Origin: Ramlibacter tataouinensis | GTDB lineage: Bacteria > Pseudomonadota > Gammaproteobacteria > Burkholderiales > Burkholderiaceae_C | Length of the DNA: 64,000 nucleotides | Direction of reading: 5' to 3' | Assembly (NCBI RefSeq): GCF_001580455.1 | Contig: NZ_CP010951.1 | Span: forward strand, 1,798,001-1,862,000 | The notes under the pieces: generated by a model | What the model saw: the letters and a program-made list of their open reading frames with translations, nothing else | The model's database searches: none | Told to the model about the DNA's origin: nothing | In this document: in pieces, positions 28,768 through 36,434 of the stretch | How the letters are laid out: each line of letters begins with the position of its first letter | Position numbering within the stretch: the first letter of the stretch is position 1 | Made by a program: the position numbers and the translations under genes

Positions 28768-28792
28768 AGCCCGGCTTTCGCCGGGCTTTTTT
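28768..28792. terminator. Intrinsic terminator between convergent genes
   Basis: Stem AGCCCGG/CCGGGCT (28768-28774 with 28781-28787) and loop CTTTCG, followed on the plus strand by six T residues. Flanking CCAC-CAAAA and TTTTTTGTGG also pair, so it may work in both directions for the thioredoxin-like gene and the cytochrome c' gene. Confidence 0.85.
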
Positions 28793-28809
28793 GTGGTGGA
28801 GCACTGCCC

Positions 28810-29268
28810 TTATTCCTTGCGGAAAGCGTCGTGGCAGGCCTTGCAGCTGTTGGCCGTGGGCCCGAAGGCGGCCTTCAGGTTGTCCAGGTTGTTGGTCTTG
28901 GCGGCCGCGAGGAGCTTTTGCGTCTCGCCCTGCATCTTGTCGGCGTGATCCTTGAACTTGATCTGCTCGCTCCACACCTCGGGCTTGGCGCGTGTGGGCG
29001 AGCTGGCCTTGTCGGTGCCGGGCCCGAAGCCGGTCCAGGGCAGCTTGGCCATGTCGGCGACGACTTCAGCGTTGTCGGCTGCCGCCTTCGCGTCGTAGGG
29101 GACCCGTCCGTTCACCATGGCACCGATGCGGCCGAAGTGCTGCGCCATCACGAACAGCGAGCCTTGCCGGTACTTCACCGCGTCCTCGGGCTTGGCGAAC
29201 TGCGCGCTGGCCGGACTGGCGATCGCCAGGATCGCCGCCGCGGCGGCCAGGGAAGCTGCAATCTTCAT
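28810..29268 (-). CDS. Cytochrome c' family protein
   Basis: 152 residues with a cleavable signal (LAAAAAILAIASPASAQ). The haem-binding motif is C-terminal, C142-K-A-C145-H146, as in class II (cytochrome c') proteins, with the helical bundle segment FAKPEDAVKYRQGSLFVMAQHFGRIGAMVNG (in outline) at the start. The protein is periplasmic. Family members bind NO or act as small electron carriers. The cytochrome b561 gene lies divergently about 140 bases away, a common pairing; together they may move electrons from the quinone pool. Confidence 0.95.
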   Translation of the reverse strand: MKIAASLAAAAAILAIASPASAQFAKPEDAVKYRQGSLFVMAQHFGRIGAMVNGRVPYDAKAAADNAEVVADMAKLPWTGFGPGTDKASSPTRAKPEVWSEQIKFKDHADKMQGETQKLLAAAKTNNLDNLKAAFGPTANSCKACHDAFRKE

Positions 29269-29410
29269 GAAATCCCTTTCTTCTGGTCAAAAAAACGAAG
29301 GGCGGCGCCCTTCGTGAGCGCAGTGTGCCAAAAGTAAGAAGGCGAGCGCGATGCGGGGTGATCCCCGGCTATGCACAATCGGGCGCCGATACCAAGGCCA
29401 AGGAGCGGGG

Positions 29411-30076
29411 ATGTCGAAGAAGGTGCGCGTCTGGGATCTGCCGACCCGGCTTTTCCACTGGGCGCTGGTGCTGCTGATCGTGGGGCTGGCGGTCTCGGGG
29501 TACCGTGGCGGCGACGCCATGGCATGGCACGCCCGCCTGGGCTACGCCATGCTCGCCTTGCTGCTGTTCCGGATCGTGTGGGGCTTCGTCGGCGGGCGCT
29601 GGTCGCGCTTTAGCGCGTTCGCGTTTTCCCCGCGCGACATCTTCCGGCACCTGCGTGGCGACAGCGGGCCGGATGCGCTGGTGGGCCACAACCCGCTGGG
29701 GGCGGGCTCGGTCTTCCTGATGCTGTTCTTTCTGCTCGCGCAGGTCGCCACCGGCCTGGTGGGCGACGACGAGATCGCGTTCACCGGGCCCTTGAACCGT
29801 TTCGTGGAAAGCGCCACCGGCCTGGCGGCCACCTCCTACCACAAGGGCGTGGGCCAGTGGGTCCTGCTGGCGCTGGCGCTGCTGCACATCGCCGCCGTCG
29901 TGTTCTACCTGGTGCGCCGGAAGGACAACCTGGTGCGGCCCATGATCGTCGGCGACAAGGAACTGCTGCACCCGACCGAGCCTTCGCGCGATGACCTGTC
30001 CACCCGCCTGCGGGCCTTGGCGGTGCTGGCCGCCTGCGCGGCCGCCGTCGCCGGCCTCGTGCGCCTGGGCGGCTGA
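29411..30076 (+). CDS. Cytochrome b561-type di-haem membrane protein
   Basis: 221 residues with four membrane helices (about 12-32, 44-62, 92-116, 140-165). The first helix region KVRVWDLPTRLFHWALVLLIVGL (W-D-x-x-x-R-x-x-H) holds a haem-ligand His, and later histidines are in WHARLGY and ALALLHIAAVV. This is the Ni-Fe hydrogenase/b561 family that reduces periplasmic c-type cytochromes, probably the neighbouring cytochrome c'. ATG 29411 is preceded by AGGAG; an in-frame upstream GTG lacks a site. The C-terminus ends in a short hydrophobic segment. Confidence 0.92.
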   Translation: MSKKVRVWDLPTRLFHWALVLLIVGLAVSGYRGGDAMAWHARLGYAMLALLLFRIVWGFVGGRWSRFSAFAFSPRDIFRHLRGDSGPDALVGHNPLGAGSVFLMLFFLLAQVATGLVGDDEIAFTGPLNRFVESATGLAATSYHKGVGQWVLLALALLHIAAVVFYLVRRKDNLVRPMIVGDKELLHPTEPSRDDLSTRLRALAVLAACAAAVAGLVRLGG

Positions 30077-30132
30077 GCCCGGGGCGGCGCCGGCGCGCTA
30101 CACTGGCTGCCCCTCATTTCCGTGCGACCGGC

Positions 30133-30630
30133 TTGGATACCCAGCGGAATCCCCTCGTCGAACTCGACGCTCCCGCCACCCCCCAGGAACTCGATGCGCT
30201 GCGCGGGCTGTTCCGCGAGTACGCGGCCGGCCTGGGCGTGGACCTGTGCTTCCAGAACTTCGAGCAGGAACTGGCCGAGCTGCCCGGCGACTACGCGTCG
30301 CCGCGCGGCGCGCTGCTGCTGGCGCGGGTCGACGGTGAGCCCGCCGGAAGCTGCGCCTTGCGGCCCATCGATTCAACCGACTATCCCAATGCCGCCGAGA
30401 TGAAGCGGCTGTACGTGCGCGACCGCTTCCGCGGCATCGGCCTGGGGCGCGGGCTCGCCGAGGCGGCGCTGAACGCCGCCCGCGAGGCGGGTTACAGCTG
30501 CGTGCTGCTGGACACGCTGGACGACATGGAAGCCGCGCGCGGGCTGTACGAGGAACTGGGCTTCAAGGAAATCCCGCCCTACTACCACAACCCGATCGCG
30601 GGCGCGCACTACCTCAAGTGCGAGCTGTGA
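30133..30630 (+). CDS. GNAT family N-acetyltransferase
   Basis: 165 residues from TTG 30133, the only start in frame before the conserved region. It has a complete GNAT domain: RLYVRDRFRGIGLGRGLAEAAL is motif A (RxxGxG/A, about residues 92-113, given over two segments), then LLDTLDDMEAARGLYEELGFKEIPPYY as motif B. The sequence resembles the group of small-molecule acetyltransferases with the NFEQELAELPGDYA start. The acceptor is unknown. Its ribosome-binding site is poor, so expression may be low. Confidence 0.88.
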   Translation: MDTQRNPLVELDAPATPQELDALRGLFREYAAGLGVDLCFQNFEQELAELPGDYASPRGALLLARVDGEPAGSCALRPIDSTDYPNAAEMKRLYVRDRFRGIGLGRGLAEAALNAAREAGYSCVLLDTLDDMEAARGLYEELGFKEIPPYYHNPIAGAHYLKCEL

Positions 30631-30650
30631 GGGTTCGCCGGGGCGAACCC
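30631..30650. repeat. Perfect 9-bp inverted repeat between convergent genes
   Basis: GGGTTCGCC and GGCGAACCC separated by two G bases, starting directly after the GNAT stop. There is no T tract on either side, so it is not a classical intrinsic terminator, though it may stabilise the 3' end of one or both convergent messages. Confidence 0.5.
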
Positions 30651-30669
30651 TCGCCTCGGCGGCGGCCGT

Positions 30670-31176
30670 TCAGCCCTTGGCCTGCGCCAGCAGCGTGCCG
30701 GCGTCGCTGACCTCGAACTTGCCGGGCGCCTCGACGTTCAAGGACGCGACCTTGCCGTCCTTCACCAGCATCGAGTAGCGCGCGCTGCGCACACCCATGC
30801 CCTTGCTGGTCAGGTCCAACGTGAGCCCGACGGCCTTGGCGAAGTCGGCGCTGCCGTCGGCCAGCATGCGGACCTTGCTGCCGGTCTTCTGGTCGCGCGC
30901 CCAGGCGCCCATGACGAAGGCGTCGTTCACGCTCACGCACCAGATCTCATCGACGCCGGCCTTCTTCAGCTCGTCGAACTTCTCGACGAAGCCCGGCACG
31001 TGCTTGGCCGAGCAGGTCGGCGTGTAGGCGCCGGGCAGGCCAAACAGGGCGATCGTCTTGCCGGCGGCGGCCTTGCCCGAATTCACCGGGTTCGGCCCGA
31101 TGCTGCAGCCCTCCCCTTCCACTTCGCAGTACTCCTGCAGCGTCACCGCAGGCAGCTGGTCTCCGACCTTGATCAT
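30670..31176 (-). CDS. Peroxiredoxin, Prx5 group
   Basis: 168 residues. Thiol peroxidase that reduces H2O2 and organic peroxides. The peroxidatic cysteine is C55 in GLPGAYTPTCSAKHVPGF, with Thr 52/54 next to it as usual. DEIWCVSVNDAFVMGAW is the Prx5 signature and holds a possible resolving cysteine. The ATG at 31176 is preceded by AGGAGACC; an in-frame upstream start adds eight residues and overlaps the terminator of the ribosomal operon. A promoter of its own is likely, as the ribosomal operon ends just upstream. Confidence 0.94.
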   Translation of the reverse strand: MIKVGDQLPAVTLQEYCEVEGEGCSIGPNPVNSGKAAAGKTIALFGLPGAYTPTCSAKHVPGFVEKFDELKKAGVDEIWCVSVNDAFVMGAWARDQKTGSKVRMLADGSADFAKAVGLTLDLTSKGMGVRSARYSMLVKDGKVASLNVEAPGKFEVSDAGTLLAQAKG

Positions 31177-31198
31177 GAGTTTGGTCTCCTGAATGAAC

Positions 31199-31231
31199 AA
31201 AAAAAAAGCGGCTCACGCATTGTGAGCCGCT
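31199..31231 (-). terminator. Intrinsic terminator ending the S10 ribosomal operon
   Basis: Minus-strand stem AGCGGCTCAC/GTGAGCCGCT (10 bp, loop AATGC) followed by nine T residues (31207-31199). It lies 26 bases beyond the rpsQ stop. The run of genes therefore ends after S17 rather than continuing into rplN. Confidence 0.92.
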
Positions 31232-31256
31232 TTGCGGACCTTTGCAGGCGCCGGGA

Positions 31257-31523
31257 TCAGACCGCGGCAGCCTTCTCGACCAGGCGGGTCGCCACCCAGT
31301 TCTTGGTCTTGGACAGCGGACGGCTCTCCTGGATCTCGACGATGTCGCCCAGGTGGAACTCGCCCTTTTCGTCGTGCGCGTGGTACTTGCTCGACTTGGC
31401 GACGATCTTGCCGTACAGCTCGTGCTTGACGCGGCGCTCGACCAGCACGGTGACGGTCTTGGCGCGCTTGTCGCTCACCACCTTGCCGACCAGGGTGCGC
31501 TTGAGGGAAGTCTTTTCAGTCAT
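31257..31523 (-). CDS. rpsQ: 30S ribosomal protein S17
   Basis: 88 residues, normal size. Binds the 5' domain of 16S rRNA. RTLVGKVVSDKRAKTVTVLVERR and the KYHAHDEKGEFHLGDIVEIQESRPLSKTKNW region (in outline) are the OB-fold hallmarks. It is 14 bases after rpmC and is the last gene of the block. Confidence 0.98.
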   Translation of the reverse strand: MTEKTSLKRTLVGKVVSDKRAKTVTVLVERRVKHELYGKIVAKSSKYHAHDEKGEFHLGDIVEIQESRPLSKTKNWVATRLVEKAAAV

Positions 31524-31537
31524 GTCTCAGTGCTCCC

Positions 31538-31744
31538 TTACTTCGCGGCCTTGGCTTCGGCCTGCTTTTGCGCCAGGATGGTCTTGGCGCGGGCAATGTC
31601 GCGGCGCGTCAGGCGCAGCGTAGAGGTGTTGGACAGTTGTTGCGTGGCCTTCTGCATGCGCAGGCCGAAGTGGGCCTTTTGCAGCTCCTTCACTTCGTTC
31701 TGCAGCGCGGCAACGTCCTTCTGGCGCAGTTCAGCAGCTTTCAT
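31538..31744 (-). CDS. rpmC: 50S ribosomal protein L29
   Basis: 68 residues, two long helices typical of L29: MKAAELRQKDVAALQNEVKE and STLRLTRRDIARAKTILAQK. L29 sits at the polypeptide exit tunnel. 15 bases downstream of rplP and 14 upstream of rpsQ. Confidence 0.98.
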   Translation of the reverse strand: MKAAELRQKDVAALQNEVKELQKAHFGLRMQKATQQLSNTSTLRLTRRDIARAKTILAQKQAEAKAAK

Positions 31745-31759
31745 CTATGTTCTCCTGAA

Positions 31760-32176
31760 TTACGCGCCGATCTGGCGGGCCACGAACGTGGTGCGCAGGG
31801 GCAGCTTGGCCGCGGCCAGGCGAAACGCCTCGCGCGCGAGCTCCTCGGGCACGCCGACGATCTCGAACACCACCTTGCCCGGCTGAATCTCGGCCACGTA
31901 GTACTCGGGGTTGCCCTTGCCGTTACCCATACGCACTTCAGCGGGCTTCTGGGAGATCGGCTTGTCGGGGAACACACGGATCCAGATGCGGCCACCACGC
32001 TTGACGTGGCGGGAAATCGCGCGGCGCGCGGCTTCGATCTGGCGGGCCGTCAGGCGGCCGCGGTCCGTGCACTTCAGGCCGAAGTCACCGAAGGCCACCG
32101 AGTTGCCCCGGGTGGCGATGCCGGTGTTGCGGCCCTTCTGCTCTTTGCGGAATTTGCGACGAGCGGGTTGCAGCAT
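31760..32176 (-). CDS. rplP: 50S ribosomal protein L16
   Basis: 138 residues. Organises the 5S/23S region near the A site. Contains RRKFRKEQKGRNTG, GRLTARQIEAARRAISRHVKRGGRIWIRVFPDKP (in outline) and the conserved RMGNGKGNPEYYVAEI. Two bases after the rpsC stop. Confidence 0.98.
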   Translation of the reverse strand: MLQPARRKFRKEQKGRNTGIATRGNSVAFGDFGLKCTDRGRLTARQIEAARRAISRHVKRGGRIWIRVFPDKPISQKPAEVRMGNGKGNPEYYVAEIQPGKVVFEIVGVPEELAREAFRLAAAKLPLRTTFVARQIGA

Positions 32177-32178
32177 GT

Positions 32179-33099
32179 TTACTCTCCTTTACCGTCGGCA
32201 GGGCTGGCTGCCGGCGCGGCTTTGCGGACGCGCTTAACGGTAGTTTTCGGTGCGTCAGCACCTGGGGTTGCTTCGGCGGGCTTGTCGCTGCCGTCGGCGG
32301 GCGCGGCACTGGTCGTGCCACCCGCACCGGCGGTACGCGGACCGCGCGACGGGCCGCGACGATCGCCGCCGGGGCCGCCGCGGCGGTCGCCGTCACGGCG
32401 CGGACCACGCGGACCACGGCGCTCTTCGCCTTCGGGGCGCGGCGTCGAGTCCAGCGAGGGAGCGTCGCGCATGCCCAGCGTGTCGCCCTTGTAGACCCAC
32501 ACCTTGACGCCGATCACGCCATAGGTGGTCTTGGCTTCGGAGAAGCCATAGTCGATGTCGGCGCGCAGCGTGTGCAGCGGCACTCGGCCTTCGCGGTACC
32601 ACTCGGTGCGCGCGATTTCGATGCCGTTCAGGCGGCCGGCGGACATGATCTTGATGCCCTGGGCGCCCAGGCGCATCGCGTTCTGCATGGCGCGCTTCAT
32701 CGCGCGGCGGAACATGATGCGCTTTTCAAGCTGCTGGGTGATCGAGTCGGCGATCAGCTGGGCATCGACTTCGGGCTTGCGCACTTCCTCGATGTTGACC
32801 GCGACCGGCACGCCCAGGCGCTTGGCGAGTTCCTTCTTCAGGTTCTCGATGTCCTCGCCCTTCTTGCCGATCACCACGCCCGGACGGGCCGAGAAGATGG
32901 TGATGCGGGCGTTCTTGGCGGGGCGCTCGATCAGCACGCGGCTGACGGCGGCGTTCTTCAGCTTGGTCTTGAGGTAGTCGCGAACCTTGATGTCCTCGGC
33001 GAGCATGCCGGCGAAATCACGGTTGTTGGCATACCAACGGCTCGCCCAGTTGCGGCTGACCGCGAGGCGAAAACCGGTCGGATGGATTTTCTGTCCCAT
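32179..33099 (-). CDS. rpsC: 30S ribosomal protein S3 with long C-terminal extension
   Basis: 306 residues. Residues 1-210 are the complete S3 core: KH domain with GVVIGKKGEDIENLKKELAK (the GxxG loop) and the C-terminal domain ending WVYKGDTLGM. From ~211 there is a 96-residue tail of low complexity, first Arg/Gly/Asp-rich (GPRGPRRDGDRRGGPGGDRR), then Ala/Pro/Thr and Lys-rich. E. coli S3 stops after about 233 residues. Shorter versions of such tails occur in Burkholderiales. The tail probably lies at the mRNA entry side of the 30S subunit, but this is inference. Confidence 0.97.
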   Translation of the reverse strand: MGQKIHPTGFRLAVSRNWASRWYANNRDFAGMLAEDIKVRDYLKTKLKNAAVSRVLIERPAKNARITIFSARPGVVIGKKGEDIENLKKELAKRLGVPVAVNIEEVRKPEVDAQLIADSITQQLEKRIMFRRAMKRAMQNAMRLGAQGIKIMSAGRLNGIEIARTEWYREGRVPLHTLRADIDYGFSEAKTTYGVIGVKVWVYKGDTLGMRDAPSLDSTPRPEGEERRGPRGPRRDGDRRGGPGGDRRGPSRGPRTAGAGGTTSAAPADGSDKPAEATPGADAPKTTVKRVRKAAPAASPADGKGE

Positions 33100-33112
33100 G
33101 TCTTTCCTTGCC

Positions 33113-33442
33113 TCAGTTGCCGACCGTCACGTACACATGGCACGTGGGCTTGCTGATACGGTTGCCGCGGCCCTTGGCGCGCGCGGTGAAGCGCTTGAGC
33201 GTGGCGCCCTGCTCGACGTAGATGGTCTTGACCTTCAGTTCGTCGATGTCGGCGCCGTCGTTGTGCTCGGCGTTCGCAATGGCGGACTCCAGCACCTTCT
33301 TGACGATCAGGGCGGCCTTCTTCTGCGTGAACTCGAGGATGTTCAGCGCCTGATCCACTTTCTTGCCGCGGATGAGGTCGGCGACCAGACGGCCCTTGTC
33401 GACCGAAAGGCGCACACCGCGGAGGACTGCACGTGTTTCCAT
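33113..33442 (-). CDS. rplV: 50S ribosomal protein L22
   Basis: 109 residues. Lines the exit tunnel with its long beta-hairpin. RAVLRGVRLSVDKGRLVADLIRGKKVDQALNIL (in outline) and FTARAKGRGNRISKPTCHVYVTV are family hallmarks; the hairpin tip residues RAKGRG are of the usual macrolide-sensitive kind. 9 bases after rpsS, 13 before rpsC. Confidence 0.98.
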   Translation of the reverse strand: METRAVLRGVRLSVDKGRLVADLIRGKKVDQALNILEFTQKKAALIVKKVLESAIANAEHNDGADIDELKVKTIYVEQGATLKRFTARAKGRGNRISKPTCHVYVTVGN

Positions 33443-33451
33443 GTCTGATCC

Positions 33452-33730
33452 TTACTTCTTCTGGACTTTCTTGTCCGCGGGGTGGCCCTTGAAGGTGCGC
33501 GTCAGGGCGAATTCGCCCAGCTTGTGGCCCACCATCTGGTCGGTGATGTAGACCGGCACGTGCTGCTTGCCGTTGTGCACGGCGATCGTCAGCCCGATGA
33601 ACTCGGGCAGGATCATGGAGCGGCGCGACCAGGTCTTGATCGGCTTCTTGTCCTTGGTCGTCACGGCCTTGTCGGCCTTGGCCACCAGGTGGTGGTCGAC
33701 GAAGGGACCTTTCTTGAGGGAGCGAGTCAT
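33452..33730 (-). CDS. rpsS: 30S ribosomal protein S19
   Basis: 92 residues. Head protein forming a complex with S13. TRSLKKGPFVDHHLVAK and TWSRRSMILPEFIGLTIAVHNGKQHVPVYIT (in outline) are characteristic. Spacing is 15 bases from rplB. Confidence 0.98.
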   Translation of the reverse strand: MTRSLKKGPFVDHHLVAKADKAVTTKDKKPIKTWSRRSMILPEFIGLTIAVHNGKQHVPVYITDQMVGHKLGEFALTRTFKGHPADKKVQKK

Positions 33731-33745
33731 CTCTTAAATCCCTTC

Positions 33746-34570
33746 TTACTTCTTGCGGCGCGAGACGATGAAGGTCTGCGTGCGCTTGTTGTTGCGGGTA
33801 CGGTAGCCCTTGGTCAGGTTGCCCCACGGGTCCACCGGATGACGGCCTTCGCCGGTCTTGCCCTCGCCGCCACCGTGCGGGTGGTCGACGGGGTTCATCA
33901 CCACGCCGCGCACCGTCGGGCGAATGCCCATCCAGCGCTTGACGCCGGCCTTGCCGAGCTGGCGCAGGCTGTGCTCTTCGTTGGCGACTTCACCGATGGT
34001 GGCGCGGCACTCGATGTGGATCTTGCGCACTTCGCCCGAGCGCATGCGGACCTGGGCGTAGGTGCCTTCGCGCGCCAGCAGCGTCGCGGAGGTGCCTGCC
34101 GAACGCGCGATCTGCGCGCCCTTGCCGGGCTTGAGCTCGATGCAGTGGATCGTGGAGCCGACCGGGATGTTGCGCACCGGCAGGGTATTGCCGGCGCGGA
34201 TCGGCGCCTCGGCGCCGGACATCAGCGAAGCGCCGACTTCCAGGCCGCGCGGGGCGATGATGTAGCGGCGCTCGCCGTCGGCGTAGCACACCAGGGCGAT
34301 GTGCGCCGTGCGGTTCGGGTCGTACTCGATGCGCTCGACCTTGGCCGCGATGCCATCCTTGTTACGGCGGAAGTCCACCACGCGGTAGTGGTGCTTGTGG
34401 CCGCCGCCCTTGTGGCGGGTGGTCACATGGCCGTTGTTGTTGCGGCCGGACTTCTGGAACTGCGGCTCCAGCAGGGGTGCGTAGCCTTCGCCCTTGTGCA
34501 GGTGGTCACGCGAGATCTTCACCATGCCGCGCTGGCCTGGCGAAGTCGGTTTCATCTTGATGACAGCCAT
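33746..34570 (-). CDS. rplB: 50S ribosomal protein L2
   Basis: 274 residues. Needed for subunit joining and peptidyl transfer. The catalytic-region loop GVVMNPVDHPHGGGEGKTGEGRHP (with the essential His in HPHGGG) is intact. The N-terminus AVIKMKPTSPGQRGMVKI is normal. It is two bases after rplW. Confidence 0.98.
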   Translation of the reverse strand: MAVIKMKPTSPGQRGMVKISRDHLHKGEGYAPLLEPQFQKSGRNNNGHVTTRHKGGGHKHHYRVVDFRRNKDGIAAKVERIEYDPNRTAHIALVCYADGERRYIIAPRGLEVGASLMSGAEAPIRAGNTLPVRNIPVGSTIHCIELKPGKGAQIARSAGTSATLLAREGTYAQVRMRSGEVRKIHIECRATIGEVANEEHSLRQLGKAGVKRWMGIRPTVRGVVMNPVDHPHGGGEGKTGEGRHPVDPWGNLTKGYRTRNNKRTQTFIVSRRKK

Positions 34571-34572
34571 GA

Positions 34573-34908
34573 TTACGCAGCCTCCCCGGACAGGTTCAGC
34601 TCTTGACCTTCCTTCAGCGTCACGTAGGCCTTGCGAACGTTGTCGCGGCGGCCCACCGAGCGGCCGAAGCGCTTGGTCTTGCCCTTGGTGTTGACGACGG
34701 AAACGCCGGTCACTTCGACCTTGAACATCAGTTCGACGGCCGCCTTGATCTCGGGCTTGGTGGCATCTTGCAGCACCTTGAAGGTGACGGCATTGGTCTT
34801 GTCGGCGACGTGCGTGGCCTTCTCGGACACGATCGGCGCGACCAGGACCTGCATCAGCCGGCCTTCTTCGAACTGGCGCTGCGCGGGAGTCGGGTTGATG
34901 CGGCTCAT
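34573..34908 (-). CDS. rplW: 50S ribosomal protein L23
   Basis: 111 residues. Exit-tunnel protein that docks trigger factor and SRP. LVAPIVSEKATHVADKTNAVTFKV (in outline) is the typical start and GRRDNVRKAYVTLKEGQELNL the end. ATG 34908 overlaps the rplD stop by ATGA and gives 9-10 extra residues before the usual start, as in other Burkholderiales. Confidence 0.97.
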   Translation of the reverse strand: MSRINPTPAQRQFEEGRLMQVLVAPIVSEKATHVADKTNAVTFKVLQDATKPEIKAAVELMFKVEVTGVSVVNTKGKTKRFGRSVGRRDNVRKAYVTLKEGQELNLSGEAA

Positions 34909-35525
34909 GCGAACATCTCCTTGAGCTGGTCGATGGCGGCCTTGGTGACCAGCACCTTCTTGTAGTGCACCAGCGACAGCGGGTCGGCGTAACGCGGCTC
35001 GACCACGAGCACGTTTACCAGGTTGCGCGAGGCGAGGTACAGGTTCTCGTCGACCTTGTCGGCGATCACGAGCACCGAGTCCAGGTTCATGGCCTTGAAC
35101 CGGGCGGCCAGCTGCTTGGTCTTGGGCGAGTCGACCTTGATCGAGTCGACCACGGCCAGGCGGCCTTCGCGGGCGAGCTGGGAGAAGATGGACGCCATGC
35201 CGGCGCGGTACATCTTCTTGTTGATCTTCTGGGTGAAGTTCTCGTCCGGGCTGTTCGGGAAGATGCGGCCGCCCCCGCGCCACAGCGGCGAGGAGGTCAT
35301 ACCGGCGCGGGCGCGGCCCGTGCCCTTCTGCTTGAACGGCTTCTTGGTCGAGTGCTTGACCTGCTCGCGGTCCTTCTGGGCGCGGGTGCCTTGACGGGCA
35401 TTGGCCTGGAAGGCGACGACGATCTGGTGCACCAGGTCTTCGTTGTATTCACGGCCGAACACGGTCTCGGGCGCGTCGATCTTGGACGCGGCCTGGCCCT
35501 GTTCGTTCAGGAGTTCGAGTTGCAT
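34905..35525 (-). CDS. rplD: 50S ribosomal protein L4
   Basis: 206 residues. Its extended loop reaches the tunnel: KPFKQKGTGRARAGMTSSPLWRGGG (in outline) is intact. In E. coli L4 also represses its own operon by acting on the S10 leader; here the leader before rplC is differently organised. It overlaps rplC and rplW by 1 and 4 bases. Confidence 0.98.
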   Translation of the reverse strand: MQLELLNEQGQAASKIDAPETVFGREYNEDLVHQIVVAFQANARQGTRAQKDREQVKHSTKKPFKQKGTGRARAGMTSSPLWRGGGRIFPNSPDENFTQKINKKMYRAGMASIFSQLAREGRLAVVDSIKVDSPKTKQLAARFKAMNLDSVLVIADKVDENLYLASRNLVNVLVVEPRYADPLSLVHYKKVLVTKAAIDQLKEMFA

Positions 35526-36199
35526 TACTTCGCTCCCTTCTTGACCGGGGTCTTGATGGCCGGACGCACGGTCACGAAGCCACCCTTGGCGCCGGGCACC
35601 GCGCCCTTGACCAGCAGCAGCTGGCGGGCTTCGTCGATGCGGATCACGTCCAGGTTCTGGGTGGTGACGGTCTCGTCGCCCATGTGGCCGGTCATGCGCT
35701 TGCCCGGGAACACGCGGCCCGGGTCCTGCGCCATGCCGATCGAGCCGGGCACGTTGTGCGAACGGCTGTTACCGTGCGAGGCGCGCTGCGAAGCCATGTT
35801 GTGACGCTTGATCGTGCCGGCGTAGCCCTTGCCGATCGAGGTGCCCTGCACGTCCACCTTCTGGCCGACGGCGAAGATCTCGCCCGCGGGCACGGTGGCG
35901 CCGGCGGCGTACTTCGCAGCCGTATCGGCCGTCACGCGGAATTCCTTGATGATTTCACCGGACTCGACGCCCGCCTTGGCGAGGTGGCCGGCTTGCGGCT
36001 TGGTCACGCGCGATGCCCTGCGTGCGCCGAACGTGACCTGCAGGGACACGTAGCCGTCGTTCTCCTGGGTCTTGACCTGGGTGACGCGGTTGCCCGACAC
36101 GTCCAGCACCGTGACAGGAACGGCGTCCCCGTCATCGGTGAAAAGGCGCATCATGCCCACCTTGCGGCCCAGCAACCCCATTGAGGTGCTCAGACTCAT
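35525..36199 (-). CDS. rplC: 50S ribosomal protein L3
   Basis: 224 residues. Assembly initiator for 23S rRNA. GLLGRKVGMMRLFTDDGDAVPVTVLD (in outline) and the loop ASQRASHGNSRSHNVPGSIGMAQDPGRVFPGKRM (in outline) are typical; the Gln in GMAQDPG is the residue methylated in E. coli. A short extension, MSLSTS, precedes MGLLGRK. It is the first gene of this block. rpsJ, normally just before it, is 2.3 kb away beyond an opposite-strand gene. Confidence 0.98.
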   Translation of the reverse strand: MSLSTSMGLLGRKVGMMRLFTDDGDAVPVTVLDVSGNRVTQVKTQENDGYVSLQVTFGARRASRVTKPQAGHLAKAGVESGEIIKEFRVTADTAAKYAAGATVPAGEIFAVGQKVDVQGTSIGKGYAGTIKRHNMASQRASHGNSRSHNVPGSIGMAQDPGRVFPGKRMTGHMGDETVTTQNLDVIRIDEARQLLLVKGAVPGAKGGFVTVRPAIKTPVKKGAK

Positions 36200-36295
36200 T
36201 TTTTACTCCGTTGCTTCCGCCGCAGCCGCTGCAATTGGCTTCTGCGTTTGACGTTTCCCCTAGGGAAAACGGCGAAAGAAGGTTGATAAATTCGA

Positions 36296-36371
36296 CCCGC
36301 CGACTGCAGATGACTGCAAATCCTGCGGGCGCTGCTCTCTCCGCCCATTTCGGGCGAAGCTAGTGATTATA
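36296..36371 (-). promoter_or_regulatory. Candidate promoter and structured leader of the rplC operon
   Basis: A perfect minus-strand TATAAT at 36366-36371 would start a transcript near 36359, about 160 bases before rplC; the -35 region is poor. The leader can form nested stems: CCCGC/GCGGG outside (36325-36329 with 36296-36300) and TGCAG/CTGCA inside (36314-36318 with 36305-36309). Whether L4 or another protein binds it cannot be told. Confidence 0.45.
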
Positions 36372-36434
36372 ACCCGCGCCGGCCCAACGTGCACATGCGG
36401 CCGGCGCGGCCCAGAAGAACGTCCCGGAGACCCC

